Shown: positions 1 to 8,473, counted from the first letter of the stretch. The stretch: DNA of 64,000 bases from Bradyrhizobium sp. S69 (GCF_009766005.1 NZ_LMUK01000009.1:1-64000), one strand, 5' to 3'. Program-made: numbers and translations. The notes: generated from the letters alone by a model not told the origin.

Positions 1-229
1 ATAGATTGATGAAATAACCCTAATGGAGACGAACCAATTGATTAAAATTTTAATTGAAAAGTTGCGATTCGGTAACGTCGTGTCGACGCCGGTAACCGGG
101 CCTGGCTGGACCTGCGAACGCTCGCGGTTCGTCGCGACGTCGAGCGTAAGCCCGAAACGAAATTCTTAGCAATTTCGCCGATAGTGCCGTGGATTTCCGC
201 CGGTACCGGCGGCGCAGGGCGTGGTGGCA

Positions 230-1150
230 ATGATGGCGGAAACGGCGGCAACGGTTAATTCTTCGCAGCCCAAAATCTCAGAGCCGAAATTTTCAGAAAC
301 CTGGACCTTCTTCGAAGGGGCGTGGCACGAAGGCAATGTGCCGATCATGGGACCGCGCACCCATGCGGCGTGGCTGGGCTCGACGGTTTTCGACGGCGCG
401 CGCGCTTTCGAGGGCGTGGCGCCGGATCTCGACCGGCATTGCGCGCGGATCAATCAATCCGCAATCAATTTCAAGCTCAAGCCGGTTGTCGAAACCGAAA
501 CCTGGCTCGGTCTCGCGCGGGAGGGTATCGCGCGCTTCGGCGCCAACGCGGAACTTTATATCCGGCCGATGTATTGGGCGCAGAACGGCAGCGGTGGCGG
601 CGTGCTGTTCGACCCGGAAACGACCAACTGGTGCCTCTGCATCTATGCGGCGCCGATGCCGCAGCCGACCGGCAATGCGATCACATTGTCGCCGTTCCGC
701 CGGCCCACCGCGGAGAGCGCACCGGTCGATGCCAAGGCGGCGTGTCTGTACCCAAACAATTCGCGTGCGCTGATCGAGGCGCAGGCGAGGGGATTTGGCA
801 ACTGCCTGATGCTCGACATGCTCGGCAATGTCGCGGAATTCGGCAATTCGAACGTCTTCATGGCCAAGGACGGCGTGGTCTATACCCCGGTGCCGAACGG
901 CACGTTTCTCAACGGCATCACGCGGCAGCGTGTGGTGGGGCTATTGCGTGCCGATGGTGTTACGGTGATCGAGACGACGCTCCGCTATGATGATTTCCTG
1001 CGCGCCGATGAAATCTTCTCCAGCGGAAATTTCGCCAAGGTCGCCCCGGTGATCCGGATCGACGACCGATCGCTGCAGCCGGGACCGTTTTATCACCGCG
1101 CCCGCAAGCTCTATTGGGCGTTCGCCCACGCTCGAATCGATAGGCTGTAG
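230..1150 (+). CDS. Class IV (branched-chain-type) PLP aminotransferase
   Basis: The product (306 residues) is a fold-type IV PLP aminotransferase of the branched-chain amino acid/D-alanine family, which moves amino groups between amino acids and 2-oxo acids in the cytoplasm. The probable PLP lysine lies in DAKAACLYPNNSRA (about residue 169), followed by the family block LMLDMLGNVAEFGNSNVF and the cofactor-phosphate region NGTFLNGITRQRV. Length is normal for IlvE-like proteins. A GTG at 221 is possible, but the double ATG at 230/233 is preferred. It converges with the minus-strand gene at 1323-2207, so it is not in that operon. Substrate is unproven; ilvE is not assigned because a genome of this kind usually has several paralogs. 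Confidence 0.85.
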   Translation: MMAETAATVNSSQPKISEPKFSETWTFFEGAWHEGNVPIMGPRTHAAWLGSTVFDGARAFEGVAPDLDRHCARINQSAINFKLKPVVETETWLGLAREGIARFGANAELYIRPMYWAQNGSGGGVLFDPETTNWCLCIYAAPMPQPTGNAITLSPFRRPTAESAPVDAKAACLYPNNSRALIEAQARGFGNCLMLDMLGNVAEFGNSNVFMAKDGVVYTPVPNGTFLNGITRQRVVGLLRADGVTVIETTLRYDDFLRADEIFSSGNFAKVAPVIRIDDRSLQPGPFYHRARKLYWAFAHARIDRL

Positions 1151-1195
1151 GTTGGGTTGAGCTCTTCGCGAAACCCGTCAGCCACCGGTGCTAAA

Positions 1196-1303
1196 CCCTC
1201 ATGGTGAGGAGGCGCGTAAGCGCCGTCTCGAACCATGGCTCCAGTGTCGATTTCCCGGCTACATCCTTCGAGACGCCGCTCCGCGGCTCCTCAGGATGAG
1301 GGG
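1196..1303. repeat. Diverged copy of the dispersed palindromic repeat (REP family A)
   Basis: This is an imperfect inverted repeat between two convergent genes. Its right half (ACATCCTTCGAGACGCCGCT, then CTCCTCAGGATGAG) matches the right half of the better-conserved copies elsewhere in the window, while the left half is diverged. It may help terminate transcription from both sides. Confidence 0.65.
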
Positions 1304-1322
1304 GATAGCCCGTTGTGATGCA

Positions 1323-2207
1323 CTAAGGTCCGTACAGCACGAGTTCGGTGTCGGTCAGGTTGGCCAGGCGCGGGCGATGCGGGCCTTTGAAGTATTTGCG
1401 GCCGCGCGCTTCGGTATAGATCCCGATCAGGCCCGGTACGGCGCCGTTGGAATCCAGCAGCACCGAGATCTTGCCATGGCGGATGAGGAAACGGCCGATG
1501 GCGCCGGCGCATTGCACGTAGTCGGCGATGTCGCGGCAATAGATCAGTTGCATCGCCGGCGGTGCGATCCATCCGCGCCGGATTCGCACCGGCAACAGGA
1601 TAATGGGCAGCGCGTCGCCGCCAGCCGTGCGGCATATCAGGCTGAGGCAGCCATAGCGCGCGTGCCGGGTCAGTAGCTCGGCCTCGCTGCTGGATAGCCC
1701 TTCGATGGTTCGGGCGTCGGCTGCGACGGTCTCCACGGTCATGCCGGGTTTGATGCGCGATAGCGCCGGCAACGAGAAGAACAATCCACGGCAATAGGGC
1801 ACAAAACCCTGCGCCTCGATGATCGGCCAGGTCCAGGTCGCGGGACTGATATTGAGGTAGGTGACTTCCGCGTTCTTCTGCGCAATCTTGGTCAGCAGCG
1901 GCGCGTAATTCCGAAACGCCGGTTCGACATACCAGCTCGACAGGTTGCAATAGATCGACGTCTCCGCGCCGTCGGCGCGCGCCGTATACAGCAACAGGAG
2001 AACGCCGACCGGCAGGCCGTCGCAGTCGAGCATGTGGCCGAAGCGCGGGTAGCCGTCGGGAACCTCGCGCGCGGCCTGGCGGCGCAATCCCCGTATCCAG
2101 TAGTCACGCGGGCGGCCGACAAACCCACGTGTCAACAGGTCCGCGACCGCATCGATATCGGCTTCGGAAATCTCCCGGCATCGAAGTTTTTGCGCCACGA
2201 TCGTCAA
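1323..2207 (-). CDS. GNAT-like acyltransferase of the aminoacyl-carrier-protein locus
   Basis: A 294-residue protein with an N-terminal GNAT-like fold (residues about 8-150: helix-rich start, GVLLLLYTARADG strand, then the FRNYAPLLTKIAQKN region) and a second, less recognisable half. It sits 21 bp downstream of the carrier-protein ligase gene and is probably cotranscribed with it. From context I infer that it transfers the aminoacyl group from the carrier protein, or acetylates a product; neither is shown by the sequence. The start is uncertain: TTG at 2207 follows a weak AAGG, and GTG at 2198 is also possible. Nothing in the sequence identifies the acceptor. Confidence 0.7.
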   Translation of the reverse strand: MTIVAQKLRCREISEADIDAVADLLTRGFVGRPRDYWIRGLRRQAAREVPDGYPRFGHMLDCDGLPVGVLLLLYTARADGAETSIYCNLSSWYVEPAFRNYAPLLTKIAQKNAEVTYLNISPATWTWPIIEAQGFVPYCRGLFFSLPALSRIKPGMTVETVAADARTIEGLSSSEAELLTRHARYGCLSLICRTAGGDALPIILLPVRIRRGWIAPPAMQLIYCRDIADYVQCAGAIGRFLIRHGKISVLLDSNGAVPGLIGIYTEARGRKYFKGPHRPRLANLTDTELVLYGP

Positions 2208-2228
2208 CGGGTCAGCCTTGCAGCAATG

Positions 2229-3173
2229 TTACGGCTCGAGGTCGAGCATTTTGCGCACCTCGACCGGCCACTTGGCGAGATCGGTTCCGTGCGTATGGAA
2301 CATGGCCACCGCGAGCCGATCCATCCCGAACGCGACGCAGCCGGTATGCGCCGGTTCGCCGTTCGCATCCGTGATGTCCCAGGTGGTGCCGAAATGGTCG
2401 CGATGATAGTTGAAGCTCATGCAGGCGGTCGGCTGTTCCTCGGAGCGTAGCGGCACCAGCAGCTCGAACTTCAGCGATTGCTGTTTCTGGCTGACCGCCT
2501 TCATCTGGCCGACACGGCCGAAGAACGGATCGCTGGCATAATCCACCTTGAAGCTGAGGCCGAGGTCGCGCGCGATGGCCTGGGCGCGCACCATCCAGCG
2601 TTCGCGGAAATCTGAGACGTCGTCCGGGCTGCCGATGCAGACATATTCGCGCATCCGGAACGATTGCAGCCGGTCGAGATGACGCGACGGCTCGGCGCGG
2701 AAACAATCGGCGGCGACGTCGAAACGAAGGCCGCCGGGGGGGAGTGGGCCCCGCGCCGCGGCAATCGGATAGACCGGATAGCAGGCCGCCGGCGAGAGCA
2801 CGAGATCGGCGGGCGAAAGCGATGTGGTCCAGTCGCCACCGGCATCGAAACGGCTGACCGCGGAATGGATTTCACGCTCGGTGCCGTGAAGGCCGCAAAC
2901 GCAGCCGAGCAGGTTGGGGAAGCTCTTCAGATAGCCGGATTTCTCCAGCTGGCCACGGTTCATGACCGGCGGAAAGCGCATCACCTCGGTATTGGGCTCG
3001 CGATTCCGCGTGATCAGCGCGGCCAGCCGCTCGACCATGTCCTCGTAAAGCGCGGTCCGGGCGTAAACGCCGTCGGTTCCCATCTTGTGGAACAGGATAT
3101 CGGCAAGATGATCCAGCGGATCGGCCGGCTGCGGCGCGGTTTCCGGCGATGTGGTCCGAACGACAATATTCAT
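2229..3173 (-). CDS. Amino acid:[carrier protein] ligase (SerRS-like, class II synthetase homolog)
   Basis: A 314-residue catalytic core related to atypical seryl-tRNA synthetases, without the N-terminal tRNA-binding coiled coil. Family members activate glycine or alanine with ATP and load it on the phosphopantetheine arm of a small carrier protein instead of tRNA. Motif 2 is FRAEPSRHLDRLQSFRMRE and motif 3 is AFGMDRLAVAMF. Counting from ATG 3173, the predicted zinc ligands are Cys131, Glu176 and Cys279. These are the positions I recall for the characterised Bradyrhizobium enzyme, which supports this start over the upstream in-frame codon at 3209. It lies between a flavoprotein gene and a GNAT gene, and its likely carrier protein is encoded divergently at 4795-5064. 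Confidence 0.92.
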   Translation of the reverse strand: MNIVVRTTSPETAPQPADPLDHLADILFHKMGTDGVYARTALYEDMVERLAALITRNREPNTEVMRFPPVMNRGQLEKSGYLKSFPNLLGCVCGLHGTEREIHSAVSRFDAGGDWTTSLSPADLVLSPAACYPVYPIAAARGPLPPGGLRFDVAADCFRAEPSRHLDRLQSFRMREYVCIGSPDDVSDFRERWMVRAQAIARDLGLSFKVDYASDPFFGRVGQMKAVSQKQQSLKFELLVPLRSEEQPTACMSFNYHRDHFGTTWDITDANGEPAHTGCVAFGMDRLAVAMFHTHGTDLAKWPVEVRKMLDLEP

Positions 3174-3213
3174 GATCGGGCTTCCCTTGTTGCGGCTATG
3201 CCAGTTCAATCAA

Positions 3214-4443
3214 TCAATCACGTAGGCTGGTCGGTACGCTGCTCATCAAACTCGCGGTGGCGATGTTGCTGAGGATGCGGTCGTTGTTGATCATCACCGG
3301 CGCCGACAGCACGTCGCGAAGCTGGCGGCCGATGGTGAAGTCGCCGTCATTGCGATATCCCGAAAGTCCGCAGGCCCGCATCGCGCTCATGACGGTGGTG
3401 ACCGCCAGTTCGGAGGCCTCGACCTTGAGCAGGTTGATCGACGATTGGAAGTCGAGCGAGGACAGTCCGCGTTCGTCATGCTCATGGACGGCATAGCTAT
3501 CCAGCGCCGACGTGACGATGGCGCGCAGCTTGGTCAGGTTCATCTTGGCGGCCGTAAAGTGTGCGGCCGCGGGCGGCATCTGGCCGCCGGATCCGCGCGC
3601 GGCCTTGCGAATGAACATCTGGGCGCGTTCGACCGCGGCCGCGGCAATTCCGGCCCAGACCGAGGACCAGCAGAGATGGGCGATCGGCGTCATCGTCTGC
3701 GCGTGAATCTTGTCATAGGATTCCGGAAATATCTGCTCGGACGAACCGGTCGCCTTCAGCTCGAAGCCGGCGCTACAGGTGCCGCGCATGCCGAGCGTTT
3801 CCCACTCGAGGCTGCGCTCGAGCGTGTAATCGTCCCTGGTGAACGCCACCAGCACCTGATCGGATGCGGCGGCATCGTTGGCACGGCGGGCGATGGTGAC
3901 GATGCCATCGGCCTGCGCGCCGTAGGAAATCACGGTCGCGTTGCGCACCAGCGAGATGCCGGTCGCGCCGCCCTCGATGGCGGCCGAGCTGGAACGGATG
4001 TTGCCGCCGTTCTGACCTTCCGTCGTCGAAGAGGCCAGCAACATTTGTTCCGATGCCACCCGACGCATCAGCGCTTCGTGCCAGGCGCTGCCGGTGCCGT
4101 GCCGAACCAGGCAAGCCACCTTGGTCTGGTGCATCGCAAAGATCATCGCCGTCGACGAGCAGGCGCGGCCCAGCGTGTAGCACATGTCGGTGATGTCGAA
4201 GACCGAGGCGCCGTAGCCGCCGAACGCGGTCGGGATCTGGGCTCCCAGAAGTTTTTGCTGTCGCGCGGCGTCGATGGCAGCCTGCGGAAAGCGGGCGGCG
4301 CGATCGACATCGACGGCCTCGGCCGCCGCGACCGCGGCTACCGCGGCCGTGCGCGGCAAAAACGACGAGTTTCGATCGAGAAGGAATTGTTCGCTGGAAT
4401 GATCCGCGGCGGAATCGCGGAGCCTGGCTTCTTGCACGCTCAT
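3214..4443 (-). CDS. Acyl-CoA dehydrogenase-like flavoprotein of the aminoacyl-carrier-protein locus
   Basis: A 409-residue protein of the acyl-CoA dehydrogenase/flavin monooxygenase superfamily: helical N-domain with KLLGAQIPTAFGGYGAS, beta-domain with SSTTEGQNGGNIRSS and WETLGMRGTCSAGFEL, and helical C-domain ending ACGLSGYRNDGDFTIGRQLR. The usual C-terminal catalytic Glu of the YEGT motif appears replaced (APVMINNDRILSNIA), so simple alpha,beta-dehydrogenation of an acyl-CoA is doubtful. Oxidation or hydroxylation of a carrier-protein-bound aminoacyl group is an inference from context. It is first of three minus-strand genes, 40 bp before the ligase. ATG 4443 has GGAG at a good distance; GTG 4479 does not. 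Confidence 0.82.
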   Translation of the reverse strand: MSVQEARLRDSAADHSSEQFLLDRNSSFLPRTAAVAAVAAAEAVDVDRAARFPQAAIDAARQQKLLGAQIPTAFGGYGASVFDITDMCYTLGRACSSTAMIFAMHQTKVACLVRHGTGSAWHEALMRRVASEQMLLASSTTEGQNGGNIRSSSAAIEGGATGISLVRNATVISYGAQADGIVTIARRANDAAASDQVLVAFTRDDYTLERSLEWETLGMRGTCSAGFELKATGSSEQIFPESYDKIHAQTMTPIAHLCWSSVWAGIAAAAVERAQMFIRKAARGSGGQMPPAAAHFTAAKMNLTKLRAIVTSALDSYAVHEHDERGLSSLDFQSSINLLKVEASELAVTTVMSAMRACGLSGYRNDGDFTIGRQLRDVLSAPVMINNDRILSNIATASLMSSVPTSLRD

Positions 4444-4794
4444 GCCGGTATGTCTCCAGGTTCTATCGGTGCGGAGCACCGGCGCTGAGTTTGGCTCGGT
4501 GTCACATCGATCGCTTGCAGCGCCCGATACCGTGTAAGGCTAAGGATTTAATTCAAATGCGTCGACGAAATTCAGGGTAAACGGTTTTCATTTCAAAATT
4601 GTCGGTTAATCAACCGTGCGTTAATACCCGCATATTTCTGCAACCGCGTAAACGTTTGCGTAATCGCCATTAGCGTTAAGACTGGAATGACGGTTTGCGT
4701 CAAACGAGATTTACTATTTTTCAAAGATAGCCGACGCTAATAGTACCACCAACGCGGCATTGTCCGACTATGCGACGGCAGATGGAATATCGAG
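4444..4794. promoter_or_regulatory. Divergent control region between flavoprotein and carrier-protein genes
   Basis: About 350 bp, clearly more AT-rich than its surroundings, separates the two divergent units of the aminoacyl-carrier-protein locus. It holds two short inverted repeats: CGGTTAATCAACCG at 4603-4616 and GTTTGCGTCAAAC at 4693-4705. These could be operators. No promoter can be assigned with confidence, and no gene is seen here. Confidence 0.45.
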
Positions 4795-5064
4795 ATGACA
4801 GCTTTTCGTGACGACGTTCAAACCCGCATCCTGGCGCTGGTCAAGACGATCCTTCAGCAAAATGCGATGACCGTGGAAATCAATCCGGACTCGCTATTGG
4901 TGGATGTCGGATTTACCTCGATGGACATGGTCAATCTGATGCTCGGCGTCGAGGCCGAGTTTGATTTCACGATTCCGCAATCGGAGATCACGCCCGAGAA
5001 TTTCCAGTCGGTCAAAACACTGGAACGGATGATCGTCGCTCAGCTCCAGTCGGCGGCGGCCTGA
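4795..5064 (+). CDS. Small acyl/aminoacyl carrier protein
   Basis: An 89-residue acidic protein with the four-helix carrier-protein pattern. The phosphopantetheine attachment site is Ser42 in GFTSMDMVNLML (codon at 4918-4920). It differs from housekeeping AcpP, which carries DSLD. Being divergent from, and close to, the SerRS-like ligase, it is very probably that enzyme's substrate: holo-protein would be charged with glycine or a similar amino acid. It is monocistronic here, because the next gene (5073) lies on the other strand. Confidence 0.92.
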   Translation: MTAFRDDVQTRILALVKTILQQNAMTVEINPDSLLVDVGFTSMDMVNLMLGVEAEFDFTIPQSEITPENFQSVKTLERMIVAQLQSAAA

Positions 5065-5072
5065 TCTGAAAA

Positions 5073-5531
5073 TCAGATTTGCGGGGGCGTTGTCCGTTGC
5101 AGCGCGAAGGCACCGCCGCCGGCGCACGCCAATGTCGCCTGGGCAATCAACCAGAATAGCGGGTATTCCCAGCCGCCGCCGGGGTTGGAATAGGTCCAGC
5201 CCACCGGCCATTTGATCCAGACCACGACGCCTAAAAATATTAGCAGGAACGCGGCCCACTGCCTTGTGTACCAGCCGAGCAGGATCGCCAGTCCGCCCAT
5301 CACCTCGAGGCTGAATGTCGGCCAGGCCAGCAGCGGCGTGATGCCGTTCTTCGCCAGCAGAGCCTCGTGGGTGTTCATGCCGCGGCTGGTTTTCAGGAAC
5401 GCATGTACGATCCAGTCGATACCGATCGCCACGCGCAGCAGAAAAAGCCCGTAAGGCGCCATCGCGGCGCTGCCGAAATGCGCGGCGAAGGTCGTGCGAT
5501 TATGATCGCCGCTACCTTGATCGGTACTCAT
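5073..5531 (-). CDS. DoxX-family membrane protein
   Basis: A 152-residue protein with about four hydrophobic segments (YGLFLLRVAIGIDWIVHAFL; LEVMGGLAILLGW; WAAFLLIFLGVVVWIKW; FWLIAQATLACAGG), as in DoxX/DoxD membrane proteins linked to quinone-dependent oxidation. It is last in a tight minus-strand operon, 2 bp after the cytochrome c gene. It may be a membrane anchor or quinone-linked component for the GMC dehydrogenase encoded upstream. That role is inferred from position only. Confidence 0.8.
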   Translation of the reverse strand: MSTDQGSGDHNRTTFAAHFGSAAMAPYGLFLLRVAIGIDWIVHAFLKTSRGMNTHEALLAKNGITPLLAWPTFSLEVMGGLAILLGWYTRQWAAFLLIFLGVVVWIKWPVGWTYSNPGGGWEYPLFWLIAQATLACAGGGAFALQRTTPPQI

Positions 5532-5533
5532 TC

Positions 5534-5908
5534 CTATTGCGACGCCTTTGTGAGATAGGCGATGAGATCGGCGCGGTCGCTGGCATTGGCCATGCCGGCA
5601 TAGGGCATGCGATTGCCGGGCACCAAAGCTTGCGGATCGGTGATGAATTTGTCGAGCGTCTCCGGTGTCCAGACGATGCCGCTGCGCTTGATGGCCGGCG
5701 AATACCTGAAATCGGCGATCTCGCCGGCCTTGCGCGTGAAAATGCCATGCAGGCTCGGTCCGACATTATTAGCGCCGGCCTCAAGCCTGTGGCAGGCGGC
5801 GCAATCCTGAAAACGGGCTTCGCCACGCGCGGCATCGCCGTCGGCGCGGGCAGCCCCTGACAGCAGCAACACCGACAGCGCCGCCGTCGCACGGCTAGCG
5901 TTGATCAT
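5534..5908 (-). CDS. Class I c-type cytochrome
   Basis: A 124-residue exported monoheme cytochrome c. It has a signal peptide (ATAALSVLLLSGAARA), the heme motif CAACH at residues 36-40 and a likely axial methionine in GNRMPYAGM. The start overlaps the stop of the GMC oxidoreductase gene by 4 bp, so translation is probably coupled. Expected role: periplasmic electron acceptor for the flavoprotein complex, passing electrons towards the respiratory chain. Confidence 0.9.
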   Translation of the reverse strand: MINASRATAALSVLLLSGAARADGDAARGEARFQDCAACHRLEAGANNVGPSLHGIFTRKAGEIADFRYSPAIKRSGIVWTPETLDKFITDPQALVPGNRMPYAGMANASDRADLIAYLTKASQ

Positions 5909-7680
5909 GCCTGCACCAGCGGGCCGGGATTTTTCACGTAGTGGTTCTTGATCGCGTCCGCGGTCCAGTAGGCCAGCGCGCCGACCGGTCCGGTCGGGTT
6001 GTAGGATGAATTATGCGGGAACGCGTTGGCGCCGATCACGAACAGATTGTGGCAATCCCAGCTCTGCAGATATTTGTTGAGCACGCTGTCGCGGGGATTG
6101 CTGCCCATGATGGCGCCGCCGGTGTTGTGCGTGCTTTGGTAGGGCACCACGGTCCAGGGATCGGTGCGCGCGGTCGCCGAATTGAGCTTGGTCGGATTCA
6201 TCGATTTGGCGATGTCGTTGATGACGCCAGCGGCGTGGACGCCCATTTTGTGCTCGTTGTCCTTGTAGTCGAACGTCATGCGCATCAACGGCTGGCCGAA
6301 CGCATTGCGATAGGTCGGGTCGAGGTCGAAGCAATTATAGCGGTTGGCCATCACGCTGCCGCTGGCATTGATCGTCATCGCGGTCTGATACCATTTCGCG
6401 GTCGCCTGCTTCCAGGCCGTGCCCCATTGCGGCGTGCCCGACGGCACCGGGCGGTAGCCTATCGGCAGCGCGGTGTTGAAGCCGCCCGAGACATTGAAGC
6501 CGCCGAGGAAATCATGCGGCGCGCGGTCGAACGCCCAATTGGTGTTGAAGTCGTCGATGGTGGCGTTGGAGCCGCCGGCGTTCATGAACGGGTTGAAATA
6601 TTTGCCGTCAAAGAACAGAGTTGCTCCTGCACCGGTCTGGTAGCAGTAGTTCTTGCCGACCACGCCGGTTTGCGCGACCGGTTCGTACGGCGCGCCGATG
6701 CCTGACAGCAACAACAGATGTACGTTGTTGAGGACATAGGCGCACAGCAAGACGATGCTCGCCGGCTGCTCGAATTCTTCGCCGTTGAGCACATTGGTGT
6801 AGGTCACGCCGGTGACGCGCTTGCCGTCGGAGTCCTTGTTGACCCGGGTGGCCCAGGCATGCGTTCGCAGCTCAAAATTCGGATTGCGCATCGCAATCGG
6901 AATCACCGTCATATGCGCGCTGCCCTTGGCGTTGGCCTCGCAGCCGAAACGCTGGCAATAGCCGCAATACTGGCAGCCGCCGAACTTCGAGCCGTCCGGA
7001 TTGGTGTAGGGCTGCGAGGCATTGGCCGACGGCCGCGGAAACGGATGATAGCCGGCGTTGCGCGCGGCATCGGAAAACATCTCGCTGGCGAGGATCGGCG
7101 TCAGCGGCGGCAGCGGGTAGTCGCGGGCGCGCGGTGCCTCGAACGGATTGCCGCCGGCCTGAATGGTTCCGGCGAGATTGCCGGCCTTGCCGGAGACCGC
7201 CGCGGTATATTCGAACTTTTCGTAATAGGGCTCCAGTTCGGCGTAACTGATGCCCCAATCCTTGATCGTCATGTCGTCGGGAATGAATTTCTTGCCGTAG
7301 CGCTCCTCGTAGTTGGAGCGGATCTTGAATTCCATGTCGGTCCAGCGCCAGGTGTGGCCGCTCCAGTGCACGCCGGAGCCGCCGACCACTTCGCCGGGCA
7401 GGAACGATCCCAGCCGGCGCATCGGCAGCGCCTCCTGCTGCGGATTGTTGCGCACCGTCAGGGTGTCGCGCGCGGTGTTCTGCATCAGGTCGTGGCGCAC
7501 CACATAGCGCAGCTCGTCGCGGATGTTGGGCAGCGAATAGTCGTTCTCGCTGGTCCGCATGCCGCCGCGCTCCAGCGCCACCACTTTCATGCCGGCCTCA
7601 GTCAGTTCCTTGGCCAGAATGCCGCCGGTCCAGCCGAGACCGACGATCACGACGTCGACTTCTCTAAGTTTCGTGGTCAT
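5905..7680 (-). CDS. GMC-family dehydrogenase, gluconate 2-dehydrogenase large-subunit type
   Basis: A 591-residue FAD enzyme of the glucose-methanol-choline family. The dinucleotide-binding start is VIVGLGWTGGILAKE (residues 11-25), and the C-terminal GMC block VIGANAFPHNSSYNPTGPV holds the expected active-site histidine and asparagine. The middle region has a CQYCGYCQRFGC cysteine cluster, also seen in membrane-bound sugar/polyol dehydrogenases. It lies 10 bp after a Tat-exported small subunit and overlaps a cytochrome c gene, giving a three-part periplasmic dehydrogenase. Substrate (gluconate, sorbitol, fructose or another polyol) cannot be told from sequence alone. Confidence 0.9.
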   Translation of the reverse strand: MTTKLREVDVVIVGLGWTGGILAKELTEAGMKVVALERGGMRTSENDYSLPNIRDELRYVVRHDLMQNTARDTLTVRNNPQQEALPMRRLGSFLPGEVVGGSGVHWSGHTWRWTDMEFKIRSNYEERYGKKFIPDDMTIKDWGISYAELEPYYEKFEYTAAVSGKAGNLAGTIQAGGNPFEAPRARDYPLPPLTPILASEMFSDAARNAGYHPFPRPSANASQPYTNPDGSKFGGCQYCGYCQRFGCEANAKGSAHMTVIPIAMRNPNFELRTHAWATRVNKDSDGKRVTGVTYTNVLNGEEFEQPASIVLLCAYVLNNVHLLLLSGIGAPYEPVAQTGVVGKNYCYQTGAGATLFFDGKYFNPFMNAGGSNATIDDFNTNWAFDRAPHDFLGGFNVSGGFNTALPIGYRPVPSGTPQWGTAWKQATAKWYQTAMTINASGSVMANRYNCFDLDPTYRNAFGQPLMRMTFDYKDNEHKMGVHAAGVINDIAKSMNPTKLNSATARTDPWTVVPYQSTHNTGGAIMGSNPRDSVLNKYLQSWDCHNLFVIGANAFPHNSSYNPTGPVGALAYWTADAIKNHYVKNPGPLVQA

Positions 7681-7690
7681 AGCTCGCCCC

Positions 7691-8416
7691 TCAACTCAGG
7701 TCCGCGATGCCGAGCGGCTTGCTCGGGAACGGCTTGCCGCGATAGCTCTCGACATGGTCGCGATGCACCGCGATGGCGCCGGGGAAGCCGATAATCGCCC
7801 ATCCCGCCTTGTTGCGGTTGCCGCCGTAGATCGGATCGGAATACATGCCTTCGATCACGGTCTGGTACAGCGTGGTCCAGAAGGTCCGCACCGGCAGGCC
7901 GCTGTCGAATTTGATCTTGCCGGTGGAGAGGCCGACCAGCACTTCCTCGCGCTGCGCCGCTTCAAGGCGGTCGAACGATTGGCCGTAGGTCTTGCGGCAA
8001 TGCGTGTTGGCCGCCTCGATGCTGGCGCGATAAAGCTGCGCCGGCGTCAGCGGCAGTTGATAGCCCTGGCTCGGCGCGCCAGGCTTCCAGGGCCCTTGCA
8101 TATAGAGGCGGTCGCCCTTGCCCCAGCTGCCGGCGAGCGCGCGATCGATATAGATGTTGACGCCGAGATCGGTGCCTTTCGGGCTGATGTCGTCGGCCGG
8201 GATCATGTGATCGACCATCGCCTCGATGAAGGCCGCTTCGTCGAGGTTGAGGAATTCATATCCGGCGGCCTGCGGCGCAGCCGTTGGCGCGGCGGGTGCA
8301 GGCTCGGCCTGGGCGATGTCGATGGGGGTTATCGCGGTCGTCGCGCCCGCGGCGGCGGCGCCGCCGACCACGGCGCCCTTGATGAAGTCGCGCCGGTCGA
8401 GCTCTGGCTTTTTCAT
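7691..8416 (-). CDS. Gluconate 2-dehydrogenase subunit 3 family protein (Tat-exported)
   Basis: A 241-residue small subunit with a clear twin-arginine signal (LDRRDFIKGAVVGGAAAAG). The mature part has the family block FLNLDEAAFIEAMVDHMIPAD. In related complexes this subunit carries the cofactor-loaded large subunit across the membrane by hitch-hiking. It is first gene of the minus-strand operon, followed by the GMC subunit, cytochrome c and DoxX genes. Confidence 0.9.
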   Translation of the reverse strand: MKKPELDRRDFIKGAVVGGAAAAGATTAITPIDIAQAEPAPAAPTAAPQAAGYEFLNLDEAAFIEAMVDHMIPADDISPKGTDLGVNIYIDRALAGSWGKGDRLYMQGPWKPGAPSQGYQLPLTPAQLYRASIEAANTHCRKTYGQSFDRLEAAQREEVLVGLSTGKIKFDSGLPVRTFWTTLYQTVIEGMYSDPIYGGNRNKAGWAIIGFPGAIAVHRDHVESYRGKPFPSKPLGIADLS

Positions 8417-8473
8417 GGTTTCTTCCCCCTGCCCCCAAGGTCAGCTCGACCCAGAGGACATGCTGTTTTTTGT

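Noticed and set aside
230..1150. Aminotransferase considered as part of the aminoacyl-carrier-protein operon
   Set aside because: It is transcribed towards the GNAT gene and is separated from it by a REP element, so nothing but proximity links it.
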